From positions 62,001 to 126,000 of the forward strand of contig NZ_JAJAUZ010000005.1 in the NCBI RefSeq assembly GCF_020532645.1: DNA of 64,000 nucleotides, written 5' to 3'. The stretch's first letter is position 1; the number at the start of each line of letters is the position of its first letter. The notes under the pieces were generated by a model. It ran no database searches and was not told the origin of the DNA. It was given only the letters and a program-made list of their open reading frames with translations. The position numbers and the translations under genes were made by a program. Below are positions 16,892-24,545 of the stretch, in pieces. Source of the DNA: Streptomyces bambusae (GTDB lineage Bacteria; Actinomycetota; Actinomycetes; Streptomycetales; Streptomycetaceae).

Positions 16892-17542
16892 ATGGCCGGT
16901 GGATTCCTGGTCAGCGGGGCGGCCGTCGCCCTGCTGACCGCCGCCCTGCCCGCGCAGCCCGCCCAGGCCGGCATCATCGACCCGCCTCCGGACCGCATCG
17001 TCATCGACGTCGCGACCGTCAACGGGTCCGGCTGTCCGAAGGACACGACGGCGATCGCCGTGTCCGAGGACAACACCGCGTTCACGGTGACGTACAGCCA
17101 GTACCTGGCGCAGACCGGCGGCGGGGCGCCGCCGACGGCCGCCCGCCGGAACTGCCAGCTCAGCCTGGTGGTGCACGTCCCGCACGGCTTCACCTACGCG
17201 ATCGCGAGCGCCGACTACCGCGGCTACGCCTCGCTCGCGCCGGGGGCGACCGGCACCGAGAAGGCCTCGTACTACTTCCAGGGCTCCCCGCAGACGGCGT
17301 ACCGGCAGCACGACTTCCGCGGCCGGTACGAGGACAACTGGCAGGCGACCGACGAGACCGACTGGGCGCAGCTGGTGTGGGCGCCGTGCGGGGTGCAGCG
17401 CAACTTCAACATCAACACGGAGCTGCGCGTCGCCAAGGGCACCTCGGCGCCCGGCGCGACCAGCTACATGACCATGGACTCCACGGACGGCAACATCAGC
17501 ACGGTCTACCACCTGGCGTGGCGGGAGTGCCCCGCGCGGTGA
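16892..17542 (+). CDS. Secreted DUF4360 domain protein
   Basis: A 216-residue protein beginning with a signal peptide (MAGGFLVSGAAVALLTAALP, cleavage after AQPAQA). The mature part has the DUF4360 pattern: IDVATVNGSGCPKDTTAIAV with its first Cys, FTVTYSQYLAQTG, RNCQLSLVVHVPHGFTYAI, and late WAPCGVQRNFNINTELRV. The family is secreted and of unknown function, with paired cysteines. ATG 16892 is preceded by GGGAGATCACCAC; ATG 16877 would add five residues. Confidence 0.87.
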   Translation: MAGGFLVSGAAVALLTAALPAQPAQAGIIDPPPDRIVIDVATVNGSGCPKDTTAIAVSEDNTAFTVTYSQYLAQTGGGAPPTAARRNCQLSLVVHVPHGFTYAIASADYRGYASLAPGATGTEKASYYFQGSPQTAYRQHDFRGRYEDNWQATDETDWAQLVWAPCGVQRNFNINTELRVAKGTSAPGATSYMTMDSTDGNISTVYHLAWRECPAR

Positions 17543-17551
17543 CGGAGGCGG

Positions 17552-17618
17552 GCGTCCGGGCGGGGTGCACTGCCCGGCCCGGACGCTCCCGTTCCGCGCC
17601 CTCAGGGAGCGCGGAACG
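17552..17618. terminator. Two consecutive hairpins between convergent genes
   Basis: The first stem pairs GCGTCCGGGC (17552-17561) with 17577-17586; the second pairs CGTTCCGCGC (17590-17599) with 17609-17618. They separate the DUF4360 gene from the convergent gvpZ-like gene and probably terminate both transcripts. Confidence 0.7.
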
Positions 17619-17631
17619 ACCGGGCGCCGGC

Positions 17632-18741
17632 TCAGCGGCGGCGCCGGCGGCGGGGCGGCGGCTCGGGCTCGGCTTCCTCCTCCTCGTCCTCCTCCTCGTC
17701 CTCCTCCTCGTCCTCCTCCTCGTCCTCGTACGCCTCGTCCTCGTATTCCCCGTCCTCGCGTCCGTCGCCGCCCTCGGGCGGATCGCCGCCTTCGTCTTCC
17801 TCTTCACTGCTCTCTTCGTCTTCGTATTCCTCGTCCGCGTCTTCGTCCTCGGCGCCGTCCTCCTCCGCGTCCTCGTACGTCTCCGGTTCTTCCTCGTCGT
17901 ACTCCTCCCCGTCTTCCGCGGACTCCTCCTCCAGTGCCTCTTCGTGGGTCCGGACGACCTCGCCGTCGCGGATCTCGCCGCGCCAGCCCTCCGGTTCCTC
18001 GTCGGAGAGGCTCACGTAGCGGAGGAAGTGCTTGAGGTCGAGCCGCAGCCGGCGGCCCTGGGCGCGCCAGAGGTTGCCGGTGCGTTCGAACAGACCGGAG
18101 GGGTAGTACTCGACCACCAGGAGCACGCGGGTGAGGGACGGCGCGAGTTCGTGGAACGTGACGCAGCCACGGGTGGTGCCCTTGGCGCCGTCGGAGGTCC
18201 AGACGATCCGCTCGTCGGGGACCTGCTCCTGCACCGTCGCCTTCCAGCTCCGCGTGGACGGCCCCACCTTGACCTTCCAGTCGGTGGTCGTCTCGTCGCC
18301 CTGGGCCACGCTGCGCACGCCCTTGGCGAAGGTGCTGAACTTCTCGTACTGGGTCCAGTGGTTGTACGCGGTCCGCAGCGGAACGCCGACGTCCACGGCC
18401 TCTGCGATGTGCGTCGGTTTGGAACCGGCGCCCTTTCCGCCCTTGCCGCGCTTTCCGCCGCTGCCGACGGCTTCCTTGACCTTGTCCTTCAGGTTGCCGA
18501 GCACCCCGCCGGCCGCGGCCTTCAAGGGCGAGTCGCCTTGGAGCAGCCGACCGCCCACACCGGTCAGCGTGCCACCGTTCTCGACGGCGTCCTCCATCCG
18601 GTCGGTGAGGTCGAGGACCTTGTCGGTCGCCTTGTCCGCCAACTGGCCCGCCTGGGCTGAGAGATACCCTCCGAGTTCTTCCAGCAGATCATCGAGGGCG
18701 GACCGGGTGCCCTTGGAGCGGGCCCGCTGAGTGGTGGCCAT
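17632..18741 (-). CDS. gvpZ: SRPBCC/cyclase-type gas vesicle-associated protein with acidic tail (GvpZ-like)
   Basis: A 369-residue protein. Residues ~1-105 are helical and lysine/glycine-rich; ~110-260 form a SRPBCC (START-like, polyketide cyclase/COQ10) domain: HIAEAVDVGVPLRTAYNHWT, YEKFSTFAKGVRSV, ERIVWTSDGAKGTTRGCVTF, RVLLVVEYYPSGLFERTGN. The last ~105 residues are almost entirely Glu/Asp, ending PPPRRRRRR. As I recall, streptomycete gvp loci carry two extra genes, gvpY and gvpZ, with this domain in gvpZ; the name is used on that basis. It starts 4 bp after the gvpY-like stop, its ribosome site overlapping that stop. The pair is divergent from gvpO. Confidence 0.78.
   Translation of the reverse strand: MATTQRARSKGTRSALDDLLEELGGYLSAQAGQLADKATDKVLDLTDRMEDAVENGGTLTGVGGRLLQGDSPLKAAAGGVLGNLKDKVKEAVGSGGKRGKGGKGAGSKPTHIAEAVDVGVPLRTAYNHWTQYEKFSTFAKGVRSVAQGDETTTDWKVKVGPSTRSWKATVQEQVPDERIVWTSDGAKGTTRGCVTFHELAPSLTRVLLVVEYYPSGLFERTGNLWRAQGRRLRLDLKHFLRYVSLSDEEPEGWRGEIRDGEVVRTHEEALEEESAEDGEEYDEEEPETYEDAEEDGAEDEDADEEYEDEESSEEEDEGGDPPEGGDGREDGEYEDEAYEDEEEDEEEDEEEDEEEEAEPEPPPRRRRRR
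17675..17727. repeat. 12-bp tandem repeat encoding Glu/Asp tract
   Basis: The plus strand shows a CCTCCTCGTCCT-type unit with exact 12-base periodicity over about four copies. It encodes the EEEDEEEDEEEDE run near the C-terminus of the SRPBCC protein. Such coding microsatellites can vary in copy number by slippage. Confidence 0.8.
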
Positions 18742-18745
18742 GTCC

Positions 18746-19630
18746 CTACCTCCGTGCCGCCGTCTTGCGGGCGGCCGTCTTCTTCGCGGGCGCCGGCGAC
18801 TTCCGTGACGCCGCGGCCGTCTTCTTCCGCGGCGCCGCGGTCTTCTTCGCGGGCGCCGCCCGCTTCCGGGCCGGTGCCGCGGTCTTCCTCGCCGGCGCCG
18901 TCTTCCCGGCCGAGGTCCTCGCGGCCGTCGTCTTCTTGGCCGTCGTCTTCTTGGCCGTCGTCTTCTTGGCCGGCGCCGCCTTGGCCGTAGTCCTCGCGGA
19001 CGCCGTCTTCTTGGCCGCCGTCTTCCTCTCCGCCGTCTTCCGGGCCGGGGCCCGCTCGGCCGGCCCGCTCTCGGCCGGCGCCGACCGCCTCGCCGGCGCT
19101 CTCTTCGCCGCGCTCTTCCCGGCGGAAGCCGTCTTCGGTGCGGCCCTCTTCGCCGACGGCCTCCGCGGGGCCGCCCTCCTCGCACGCCCTCTCGGCTCTT
19201 CCGGTTCCTCCTCGTCCGGCTCCGGTTCCGCTTCTTCCGGCTCCTCCTCGTCCGGCTCCTCTTCCTCGTCCTGCTCCGGCTCCGGTTCCTCGGGCTCCTC
19301 GTCGTCCCGGCCGTTGCCGCGGGTCAGTTCGCGCGTGCGCTCGTGGAGGGTGTCCGCCAGGCCGGTCAGTTCGCGCTCGGTGGCGGCCTTGAGGGCCTTG
19401 CGGCCCGCCTGCAGCGCCTCGCCGCGGATCTGGTCGCCGAGTTCGGCGAACTGGGGCATCTCCGCGAGCTTGCGCAGCCCCTGGCCGACCAACTGGCCCG
19501 GCTGGAGGCCGAACCGGCGGCCCGCCAGGTAGGTGGCCAGCGAGAGGGCCATCCGCCCCTTCTTCACCCGGCCCAGCAGGTAGCCGCCCGCGAGGGCGAC
19601 GCCCAGGGCGATTCTGCTCGTGTCCTGCAT
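18746..19630 (-). CDS. gvpY: Gas vesicle-associated protein with acidic region and histone H1-like tail (GvpY-like)
   Basis: A 294-residue protein. Residues 1-100 are a conserved-looking helical part (RIALGVALAGGYLLGRVKKG, LGLQ-like GLQPGQLVGQGLRKLAEM, then LTGLADTLHERTREL). Residues ~105-150 are Glu/Asp/Pro repeats, and residues ~155-294 are Lys/Ala/Arg-rich with AAKKT and KKTTA repeats like histone H1 or HupS tails. Automatic annotation of such tails as DNA primase or histone is unreliable. It begins 208 bp upstream of gvpO on the opposite strand and is followed by gvpZ after 4 bp. The name is inferred from cluster composition. Confidence 0.72.
   Translation of the reverse strand: MQDTSRIALGVALAGGYLLGRVKKGRMALSLATYLAGRRFGLQPGQLVGQGLRKLAEMPQFAELGDQIRGEALQAGRKALKAATERELTGLADTLHERTRELTRGNGRDDEEPEEPEPEQDEEEEPDEEEPEEAEPEPDEEEPEEPRGRARRAAPRRPSAKRAAPKTASAGKSAAKRAPARRSAPAESGPAERAPARKTAERKTAAKKTASARTTAKAAPAKKTTAKKTTAKKTTAARTSAGKTAPARKTAAPARKRAAPAKKTAAPRKKTAAASRKSPAPAKKTAARKTAARR
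18931..18972. repeat. 15-bp tandem repeat encoding KKTTA
   Basis: TCTTCTTGGCCGTCG occurs twice perfectly and a third time with changes at the end. It encodes the KKTTAKKTTAKKTTA run of the H1-like tail and is a likely site of copy-number change. Confidence 0.8.
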
Positions 19631-19712
19631 CAGCCTTGCCCTTCCGGCAGTGGATCATCGGGCCGGCTGCCGCCGGCTGTGCGCCGAGGGCCGCCCGGTC
19701 CGAGCGTTACCT

Positions 19713-19731
19713 ACAGGGCTGCTCGCCCTGT
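19713..19731. promoter_or_regulatory. Inverted repeat in the divergent gvpY-gvpO promoter region
   Basis: ACAGGGC-TGCTC-GCCCTGT, a perfect 7-bp inverted repeat with a 5-nt spacer, sits in the middle of the 208-bp region between the two divergent gas vesicle transcripts. It is well placed to be an operator controlling both. No regulator gene for it is evident in the cluster. Confidence 0.45.
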
Positions 19732-19838
19732 CGACCTGTATGCACCGATATGCGAAGAACTTTCCTCCGGGATGCATGACCGGATGCCGTGTGGGGAGCG
19801 GACAGGGTCCATGGAGATCCGCTGCACGAGGGGAGCAG

Positions 19839-20210
19839 ATGACCGCGCGAGAGCCCGCCCGCAGACGCCGCCCCGGCGGCGACGAGGTGCGCGGAAAGCC
19901 CGCCGCCCCGTCCGGCCGCCCGGCGGCCGGCGCACACCGGCCCGGCGTCCGGAAGGCGGCGCCTGTGATCCGGTCGGCCGTCGAGCAGCTCGCGGAGCTG
20001 CTGGGCCGCCGCCCGGACTCGGTGTCCTCGCTCCGCCCGACGGAAGACGGCTGGGAGGTCGTGGTGGAGGTGCTGGAACTTGCCCGCATCCCCGACACCA
20101 CCAGCGTGATGGGCAGCTACACGGTCACTCTGGACCCGGACGGCGAACTGATCTCGTACGAGAGGACCCGGAGGTACAGCCGGGGCATGATCGACCGGCC
20201 CGCAGGCTGA
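19839..20210 (+). CDS. gvpO: Gas vesicle protein GvpO
   Basis: A 123-residue protein with a basic, disordered N-terminal ~45 residues and the GvpO core: AVEQLAELLGRRPDSVSSL, DGWEVVVEVLELARIPDTTS and MGSYTVTLDPDGELISYERT, ending RRYSRGMID. GvpO is an accessory protein needed for gas vesicle formation. ATG 19839 has a GAGGGGAGCAG ribosome site. First gene of the plus-strand operon, 28 bp before gvpA. Confidence 0.88.
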   Translation: MTAREPARRRRPGGDEVRGKPAAPSGRPAAGAHRPGVRKAAPVIRSAVEQLAELLGRRPDSVSSLRPTEDGWEVVVEVLELARIPDTTSVMGSYTVTLDPDGELISYERTRRYSRGMIDRPAG

Positions 20211-20238
20211 TGCCGACGGGGCCGGGAAGGGAAGCGCC

Positions 20239-20808
20239 ATGACGATGGTGCCGCAGGGAGCGGGGCCCGTGGCCGGCCGCAGCGGCGGGGGCAACACCAG
20301 CAGCCTGTACGACGTCCTGGAACTGATCCTCGACCGGGGGCTGGTCATCGACGCCTTCGTGCGGGTCTCCGTCGTCGGAATCGAGCTGCTGAAGATCGAC
20401 GCCCGGATCGTGGTCGCGAGCGTGGACACCTACCTCCGCTTCGCCGAGGCGTGCAACCGCCTCGACCTCGAAGCGGGCCCGAACGCTCCGGCAACACTGC
20501 CCGACGTGGTCGGCAAGACTCTGGAGGGCGGCAGCAAGGGCAAGGCCAAGGGCGCACTGAGCGGCGCACTGGAGGCGGTCACGCAATCGCTGACCGGCGG
20601 CCGCGACGAAGACGAAGAGGAAGCGGACGAAGACGAGTACGAGGAGCCCGCGGAGGAGGACGAAGCAGAGGGCGACGAGGCAGAGGAGGACGAGGCAGAG
20701 GCGGAAGCGGAGGAAGCGGAGGACGACGAGGGCCCGGAACCCGAACCGGAACCCGCCCCGCGCCGCCGCCGGTCCTCCCGCCGGCCGGTGCAACGGGAGA
20801 GGGGCTGA
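20239..20808 (+). CDS. gvpA: Gas vesicle structural protein GvpA with long acidic tail
   Basis: A 189-residue protein. Residues 20-80 contain the highly conserved GvpA shell fold (SLYDVLELILDRGLVIDAFV, RVSVVGIELLKIDARIVVAS, TYLRFAEACNRLDL). GvpA proper is usually about 70 residues and streptomycete forms are moderately longer. Here ~110 further residues follow: a Gly/Lys segment, then a Glu/Asp-rich run and an Arg-rich end (PRRRRSSRRP). It is the only GvpA-type shell protein before gvpJ and gvpS, so it is the main shell candidate despite the tail. Confidence 0.87.
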   Translation: MTMVPQGAGPVAGRSGGGNTSSLYDVLELILDRGLVIDAFVRVSVVGIELLKIDARIVVASVDTYLRFAEACNRLDLEAGPNAPATLPDVVGKTLEGGSKGKAKGALSGALEAVTQSLTGGRDEDEEEADEDEYEEPAEEDEAEGDEAEEDEAEAEAEEAEDDEGPEPEPEPAPRRRRSSRRPVQRERG

Positions 20809-20811
20809 CCC

Positions 20812-21528
20812 ATGGCCGTCCACGTGTACGCCGTCACCCTGCGCGACCACCCCTGCCGGGTGGAGGACCTCACCGGGGTGGGAGGCGACGGCACACCGGT
20901 ACGGGTCCTCGCCGCCGGCGGGCTCAAGGCCGTGGTCAGCGACTGCGCCGAGGACCTCCGGCCCAAGCGCCGTGACGTGGCGGCCCATCAGGCCGTCCTG
21001 GAGCGCCTGATGGCGGACGGCACTCCGCTGCCCGTGCGGTTCGGATACACCGCCGCCGGGGACGACTCCGTGCGCGAGGTCGTCACCGCTCAGGCAGACG
21101 TGCACCTCGCGGCCCTGGCCAGGGTCCGGGACTGCGCCGAGTACAACGTCAAGGCATGGCGGGAGCAGGACCTGCTGCTCCGCGAGATCCTCGACGAATC
21201 GCCCCGGGCCCGCCGGCTCAACCGGGAGATCCTGGCCGGCGCGTCGGACCCTCGCCTGCCGCTGGAACTGGGGCAGTTGGTGGCGGCCGAGGTCCAGTTC
21301 CGCCACACCCGCGCGTCCGGGGAGCTGATCCAGGCACTGGTGCCGCTGGCCCGCGCGCACGTGGTCCACCCGCCGGTCGGGGAGGACTTCCTGAACCTGT
21401 CGCTCCTGGTCCCACGGGACGACGGGGGCCCGCTGCTGGCCGAGCACGCCCGGCTCGCGCGGGACGGCGGCGCCGGTGTCCACACCCGGGTGGCCGGGCC
21501 GCTGCCGCCGTACAGCTTCGTTCCGTGA
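20812..21528 (+). CDS. gvpF: Gas vesicle protein GvpF (GvpL/GvpF family)
   Basis: A 238-residue protein with family signatures: MAVHVYAVTLRDHP at the N-terminus, VAAHQAVLERLMADGTPLPV and RFGYTAAGDDSVREVV in the first domain, ARVRDCAEYNVKAWREQDLL, and a terminal RVAGPLPPYSF. GvpF binds GvpA and is a minor, probably interior, assembly factor. It follows gvpA by 3 bp. Confidence 0.9.
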   Translation: MAVHVYAVTLRDHPCRVEDLTGVGGDGTPVRVLAAGGLKAVVSDCAEDLRPKRRDVAAHQAVLERLMADGTPLPVRFGYTAAGDDSVREVVTAQADVHLAALARVRDCAEYNVKAWREQDLLLREILDESPRARRLNREILAGASDPRLPLELGQLVAAEVQFRHTRASGELIQALVPLARAHVVHPPVGEDFLNLSLLVPRDDGGPLLAEHARLARDGGAGVHTRVAGPLPPYSFVP

Positions 21529-21573
21529 CCGCCTTCCCGGCCTCGGCCGGGCCGGCGAGAGGAGGTGACCGCG

Positions 21574-21840
21574 ATGGGTCTGGTGACCGCACTGCTCACT
21601 GCACCCCTGCTGCCCGTCCGCGCCGTGCTGTGGGCGGCGCAGCGGGTGGCGGAGCGGGCGGAGGCCGAGTACTACGACCCGGCGCCCGTCCTGGCCGGAC
21701 TCGTCCGGCTGGAGCAGCAGCTGGCCGCGGGAGAGATCGACGAGGACGCGTTCGACCGGCAGGAGGACGCGCTGCTGGACAGGCTGGCGGAGATCGAGGA
21801 GTTCCGCCGCGCACGAGCGTCGGGAGGCGACACCACGTGA
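21574..21840 (+). CDS. gvpG: Gas vesicle protein GvpG
   Basis: An 88-residue protein: MGLVTALLTAPLLPVRAVLW, AAQRVAERAEAEYYDP and a helical acidic end (LLDRLAEIEEFRRAR) match GvpG. ATG 21574 is 8 bases after GGAGG; a GTG at 21565 overlaps that site. The stop overlaps gvpJ as GTGA. Confidence 0.9.
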   Translation: MGLVTALLTAPLLPVRAVLWAAQRVAERAEAEYYDPAPVLAGLVRLEQQLAAGEIDEDAFDRQEDALLDRLAEIEEFRRARASGGDTT

Positions 21841-22277
21841 CCGAACCCATGGGCCGCCCGTCGGCCCGCCCGGCGATGGCCGGCTACCCGCCGGCTTCCT
21901 CGGCGAGCCTGGCCGACGTACTGGAACGGGTCCTCGACAAGGGCATCGTCATCGCCGGCGACATCCGCATCAACCTGCTCGACATCGAGCTCCTGACCGT
22001 CAAGCTGCGCATCCTGATCGCCTCCGTGGACAAGGCGAAGGAGATGGGCATCGACTGGTGGGAGCACGACCCGTCGCTCTCCTCGCGCGGTGGCGACCGG
22101 TCGCTGGCCGCGGAGAACCGGCGCCTGCGGGCGGAGCTGGACGCGCTGCACCGCGGCGGGCCCGGAACCGGAACCGCCGCCGGAGCGGAGACCACCGGCG
22201 CGCCCGCCGCCCGCGGACCCGGCACCACCGGGCACGACAGTCCTCCCGGCCCAGCGGAACGAAGGCCCCCGCCATGA
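21837..22277 (+). CDS. gvpJ: Gas vesicle protein GvpJ (GvpA family)
   Basis: A 146-residue GvpA paralogue: SLADVLERVLDKGIVIAGDI, RINLLDIELLTVKLRILIAS, VDKAKEMGIDWWEHDPSL. The IDWWE motif after the shell fold is typical of GvpJ. The GTG start overlaps gvpG by 4 bp and the stop overlaps gvpL by 4 bp. GvpJ is a minor shell protein, thought to act at the conical tips or in nucleation. Confidence 0.88.
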   Translation: MTEPMGRPSARPAMAGYPPASSASLADVLERVLDKGIVIAGDIRINLLDIELLTVKLRILIASVDKAKEMGIDWWEHDPSLSSRGGDRSLAAENRRLRAELDALHRGGPGTGTAAGAETTGAPAARGPGTTGHDSPPGPAERRPPP

Positions 22278-23107
22278 CTGCCCGTCGCGATCCGCCCGCG
22301 GGCGTGCCACCCGGCAGCGCCGCACAGATGCTCACCTACGTCTACGCCGTCACGCCCGACGTGCCACCGCCCGTTCCCGGGCCGGTGCTCACCGGTGTCG
22401 CGGGCCGGCCCGTCGGCTTCCTCCGGCTGCCCGGCTCCGGTCCGGTCGCCTTCGCCGTGAGCACCGTGCCGGCCTCCAAGTGGAACGAGCACGCCCTCCG
22501 CGCCCACTTCGAGGACCTGGAGTGGCTCCAGGACACCGCGCGCGCACACCACCGGGTCGTCGAAAGCCTCGCGGCCCGCACCACCGTCCTGCCGATGCGG
22601 ATGGCCACCTTGTACGACAGCCGGGCCAGGGCCCTGGAAGCCCTCGCCGGGCAGGCCGAGACCTTCGCCGTGCAGCTGGCCCGGCTGAGCGGGCGCACCG
22701 AGTACGGGGTCAAGATCTACATGTCCCCGGTCGCCGACGCGCCCGCCCCCGCGGACACGGACACCGGACCGGGCAGGGCGTACCTGCAGGCGCGGCGGGT
22801 CCGGCAGCGGACCCTTCAGGAGCACTACGGCCAGGCGCAGGTGGCAGCCGACCGGATCGCCGAGGCGGGCCGGCGCTGGGCGGACGGGCATGCCTGCCAT
22901 CCCGTCCAGAGCGGACCGCTCACGGCCGGCACCGCCGAGGAGAACGTCCTGAACGACGCCTACCTCGTGGCGGTCGACCGGGCCGCGCAGTTCCGCGCGG
23001 CCGTGGAGGACGCGGCCCGGCACCTGCCGGGCGTCCGCCTGGAGGTGACCGGCCCGTGGGCGCCCTACTCCTTCGCCGCGCCGTCGACCCCGCCCCCCGA
23101 GCCGTGA
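22274..23107 (+). CDS. gvpL: Gas vesicle protein GvpL (GvpL/GvpF family)
   Basis: A 277-residue protein, second member of the family in the cluster: MLTYVYAVTPDVPPPVPGPV, HFEDLEWLQDTARAHHRVVE, TVLPMRMATLYDSRARALE, TEYGVKIYM and a terminal LEVTGPWAPYSF. It carries an N-terminal extension of ~18 residues before the conserved strand. Coupled to both neighbours by 4-bp overlaps. Confidence 0.88.
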   Translation: MTARRDPPAGVPPGSAAQMLTYVYAVTPDVPPPVPGPVLTGVAGRPVGFLRLPGSGPVAFAVSTVPASKWNEHALRAHFEDLEWLQDTARAHHRVVESLAARTTVLPMRMATLYDSRARALEALAGQAETFAVQLARLSGRTEYGVKIYMSPVADAPAPADTDTGPGRAYLQARRVRQRTLQEHYGQAQVAADRIAEAGRRWADGHACHPVQSGPLTAGTAEENVLNDAYLVAVDRAAQFRAAVEDAARHLPGVRLEVTGPWAPYSFAAPSTPPPEP

Positions 23108-23343
23108 ACACCACCGGCCCCCGGGATCCGGCGCTGCCCGCCCGCCAGGTCGCCCTCGTCGACCTCCTGGACCGGCTGCTGGCCGGCGGTGTCGTCATCG
23201 TCGGCGACGTGGTGCTGTCCGTCGCCGGGATCGACCTCGTGCGGATCTCCCTGCGCGCCCTGGTGAGCTCCGTCACGGCCGACGGAGCGCCCGACCCTGC
23301 GGACGGGGAGGTGCGGCATGGGTTCCGGACCCCGGGTGCCTGA
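23104..23343 (+). CDS. gvpS: Gas vesicle protein GvpS (GvpA family)
   Basis: A 79-residue short GvpA paralogue: QVALVDLLDRLLAGGVVIVG, DVVLSVAGIDLVRISLRALV. The order after gvpL and before gvpK matches streptomycete clusters where this gene is gvpS. GTG start overlaps gvpL; the 3' end overlaps gvpK by 26 bp. Confidence 0.84.
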   Translation: MNTTGPRDPALPARQVALVDLLDRLLAGGVVIVGDVVLSVAGIDLVRISLRALVSSVTADGAPDPADGEVRHGFRTPGA

Positions 23344-23737
23344 CGGCCCAGGCCGGAGCCGCGCCGGTGTGCCGGATCTGCGGGACACCGGACGGGCCCT
23401 GGCCGATGCGGTGCGCCTGCTGCCCGCGACCCCGTCCGAGACGGCCTCGGCCGGCGGTCCGGGCCACCGCCTGCGCACCGGCCCGGACTCGGCCGGCGAG
23501 GATCTCGTCAGGCTGGTCCTCACGGTCGTCGAACTGCTCCGGCAGCTCGTCGAACGTCAGGCGGTGCGCCGCGTGGAGGCCGGCGGCCTGACCGAGGCGC
23601 AGGAGGAGGAGCTGGGCGCCACCCTCCTCGCCCTGCACGACACCATGGCCGAGCTGTGCACCCGGCACGGCTACACCCTCGCGGACCTCAATCTCGACCT
23701 CGGGCCGCTGGGCCCGCTCCTGCCCCCGGGACCCTGA
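23318..23737 (+). CDS. gvpK: Gas vesicle protein GvpK
   Basis: A 139-residue protein with the GvpK core: DSAGEDLVRLVLTVVELLRQ, LVERQAVRRVEAGGLTEAQ, ALHDTMAELCTRHGY and LADLNLDLGPLGPLL. GvpK is an accessory protein required for vesicle formation. ATG 23318 has GGGGAGGTGCGGC upstream, inside gvpS. It ends the operon and is convergent with the DUF6766 gene after 41 bp. Confidence 0.9.
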   Translation: MGSGPRVPDGPGRSRAGVPDLRDTGRALADAVRLLPATPSETASAGGPGHRLRTGPDSAGEDLVRLVLTVVELLRQLVERQAVRRVEAGGLTEAQEEELGATLLALHDTMAELCTRHGYTLADLNLDLGPLGPLLPPGP

Positions 23738-23778
23738 CGGAGCGCAGGGGCCGGGGCCGTGCGGGCGTCCGGCTCCCG

Positions 23779-24462
23779 TCAGCCCTCGACCCCCGTGGCG
23801 CCGTGCGGGGAGCCGACCGGCTTGGATTCCGGGGAGCCGCGCTGGCGGAGGTAGACCGAGAGGATGGCCATCGCCGCGACGGCCAGCAGCTCGGACTGCC
23901 AGTTCTGCAGCGACCGGTTCCAGAAGTCCGCCGAGCCGAGGTACGCGCCCCAGCCCAGGGGTTCCTGGAGCTGCCGCAGCTGCTGCTCGTCGTACGCGGC
24001 GACGCCGGCGACGGACTGGGCGAGCCAGGACAGCAGGAAGAGGGCGGCCATGACGGTGCCGAGCGAGCGGGAGTACAGCGTCTGACGCCAGTCCTTGGTC
24101 GCGGCCCAGCGGGGCGAGTCGGCACGGGCGTGGTCGCCCACGTGCTGGTCCCGGTCGCTCTCCGGCCCGGCCTTGTGCAGCTCCTTGGACTCCGGCGAGC
24201 CGCGCTGGAGCAGCCAGACGGTGCCGAAGACGTACAGGAAGAACTGGAGGAACTCCGACTGCCAGTTCTCGGTGACGTCGACGGCGAAGTCCGAGGACAT
24301 GAGGTACTCCCCCAGCGTGAGCTGCTGGAGGCCGTCGACGGCCAGCGCCTCGTTGAACTCCGCGTGCCCGGCGAGTGCCTGGCCGGCCAGGACGAGGAAG
24401 AACCCGGTGCCGAAGGCCAGGGTGAGGCTGTTGTCGTGCCAGAAGCTCCGCCGTCCGCTCAC
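23779..24462 (-). CDS. DUF6766 family membrane protein
   Basis: A 227-residue protein made of two similar halves: an N-terminal helix (LTLAFGTGFFLVLAGQALAG), an ENWQSEFLQFFLYVFGTVWL helix ending QRGSPESK, then a second pair (MAALFLLSWLAQSVAGVAAY; NWQSELLAVAAMAILSVYL) again ending RQRGSPESK. The repeated NWQSE...QRGSPESK motif shows internal duplication. Four transmembrane segments; function unknown. The GTG start overlaps the stop of a 27-codon ORF as GTGA. Confidence 0.85.
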   Translation of the reverse strand: MSGRRSFWHDNSLTLAFGTGFFLVLAGQALAGHAEFNEALAVDGLQQLTLGEYLMSSDFAVDVTENWQSEFLQFFLYVFGTVWLLQRGSPESKELHKAGPESDRDQHVGDHARADSPRWAATKDWRQTLYSRSLGTVMAALFLLSWLAQSVAGVAAYDEQQLRQLQEPLGWGAYLGSADFWNRSLQNWQSELLAVAAMAILSVYLRQRGSPESKPVGSPHGATGVEG

Positions 24463-24542
24463 CGGTGCATCGCCCCGATCGCGAGGAAGTATCCGAGGCC
24501 GCCGAGGAGGACCAGCAGGCAGCCGAGGAACAGGACCCGCAT
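24459..24542 (-). CDS. 27-residue membrane micropeptide coupled to DUF6766
   Basis: ATG 24542 opens a 27-codon frame, MRVLFLGCLLVLLGGLGYF followed by LAIGAMHR, that is one hydrophobic helix with a short basic end. It starts 3 bp after the lipoprotein stop and its TGA overlaps the DUF6766 GTG start (GTGA), so all three genes are tightly packed. Such placement and composition are unlikely by chance. It may be a real subunit, or a leader ORF whose translation delivers ribosomes to DUF6766. Confidence 0.65.
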   Translation of the reverse strand: MRVLFLGCLLVLLGGLGYFLAIGAMHR

Positions 24543-24545
24543 CTC

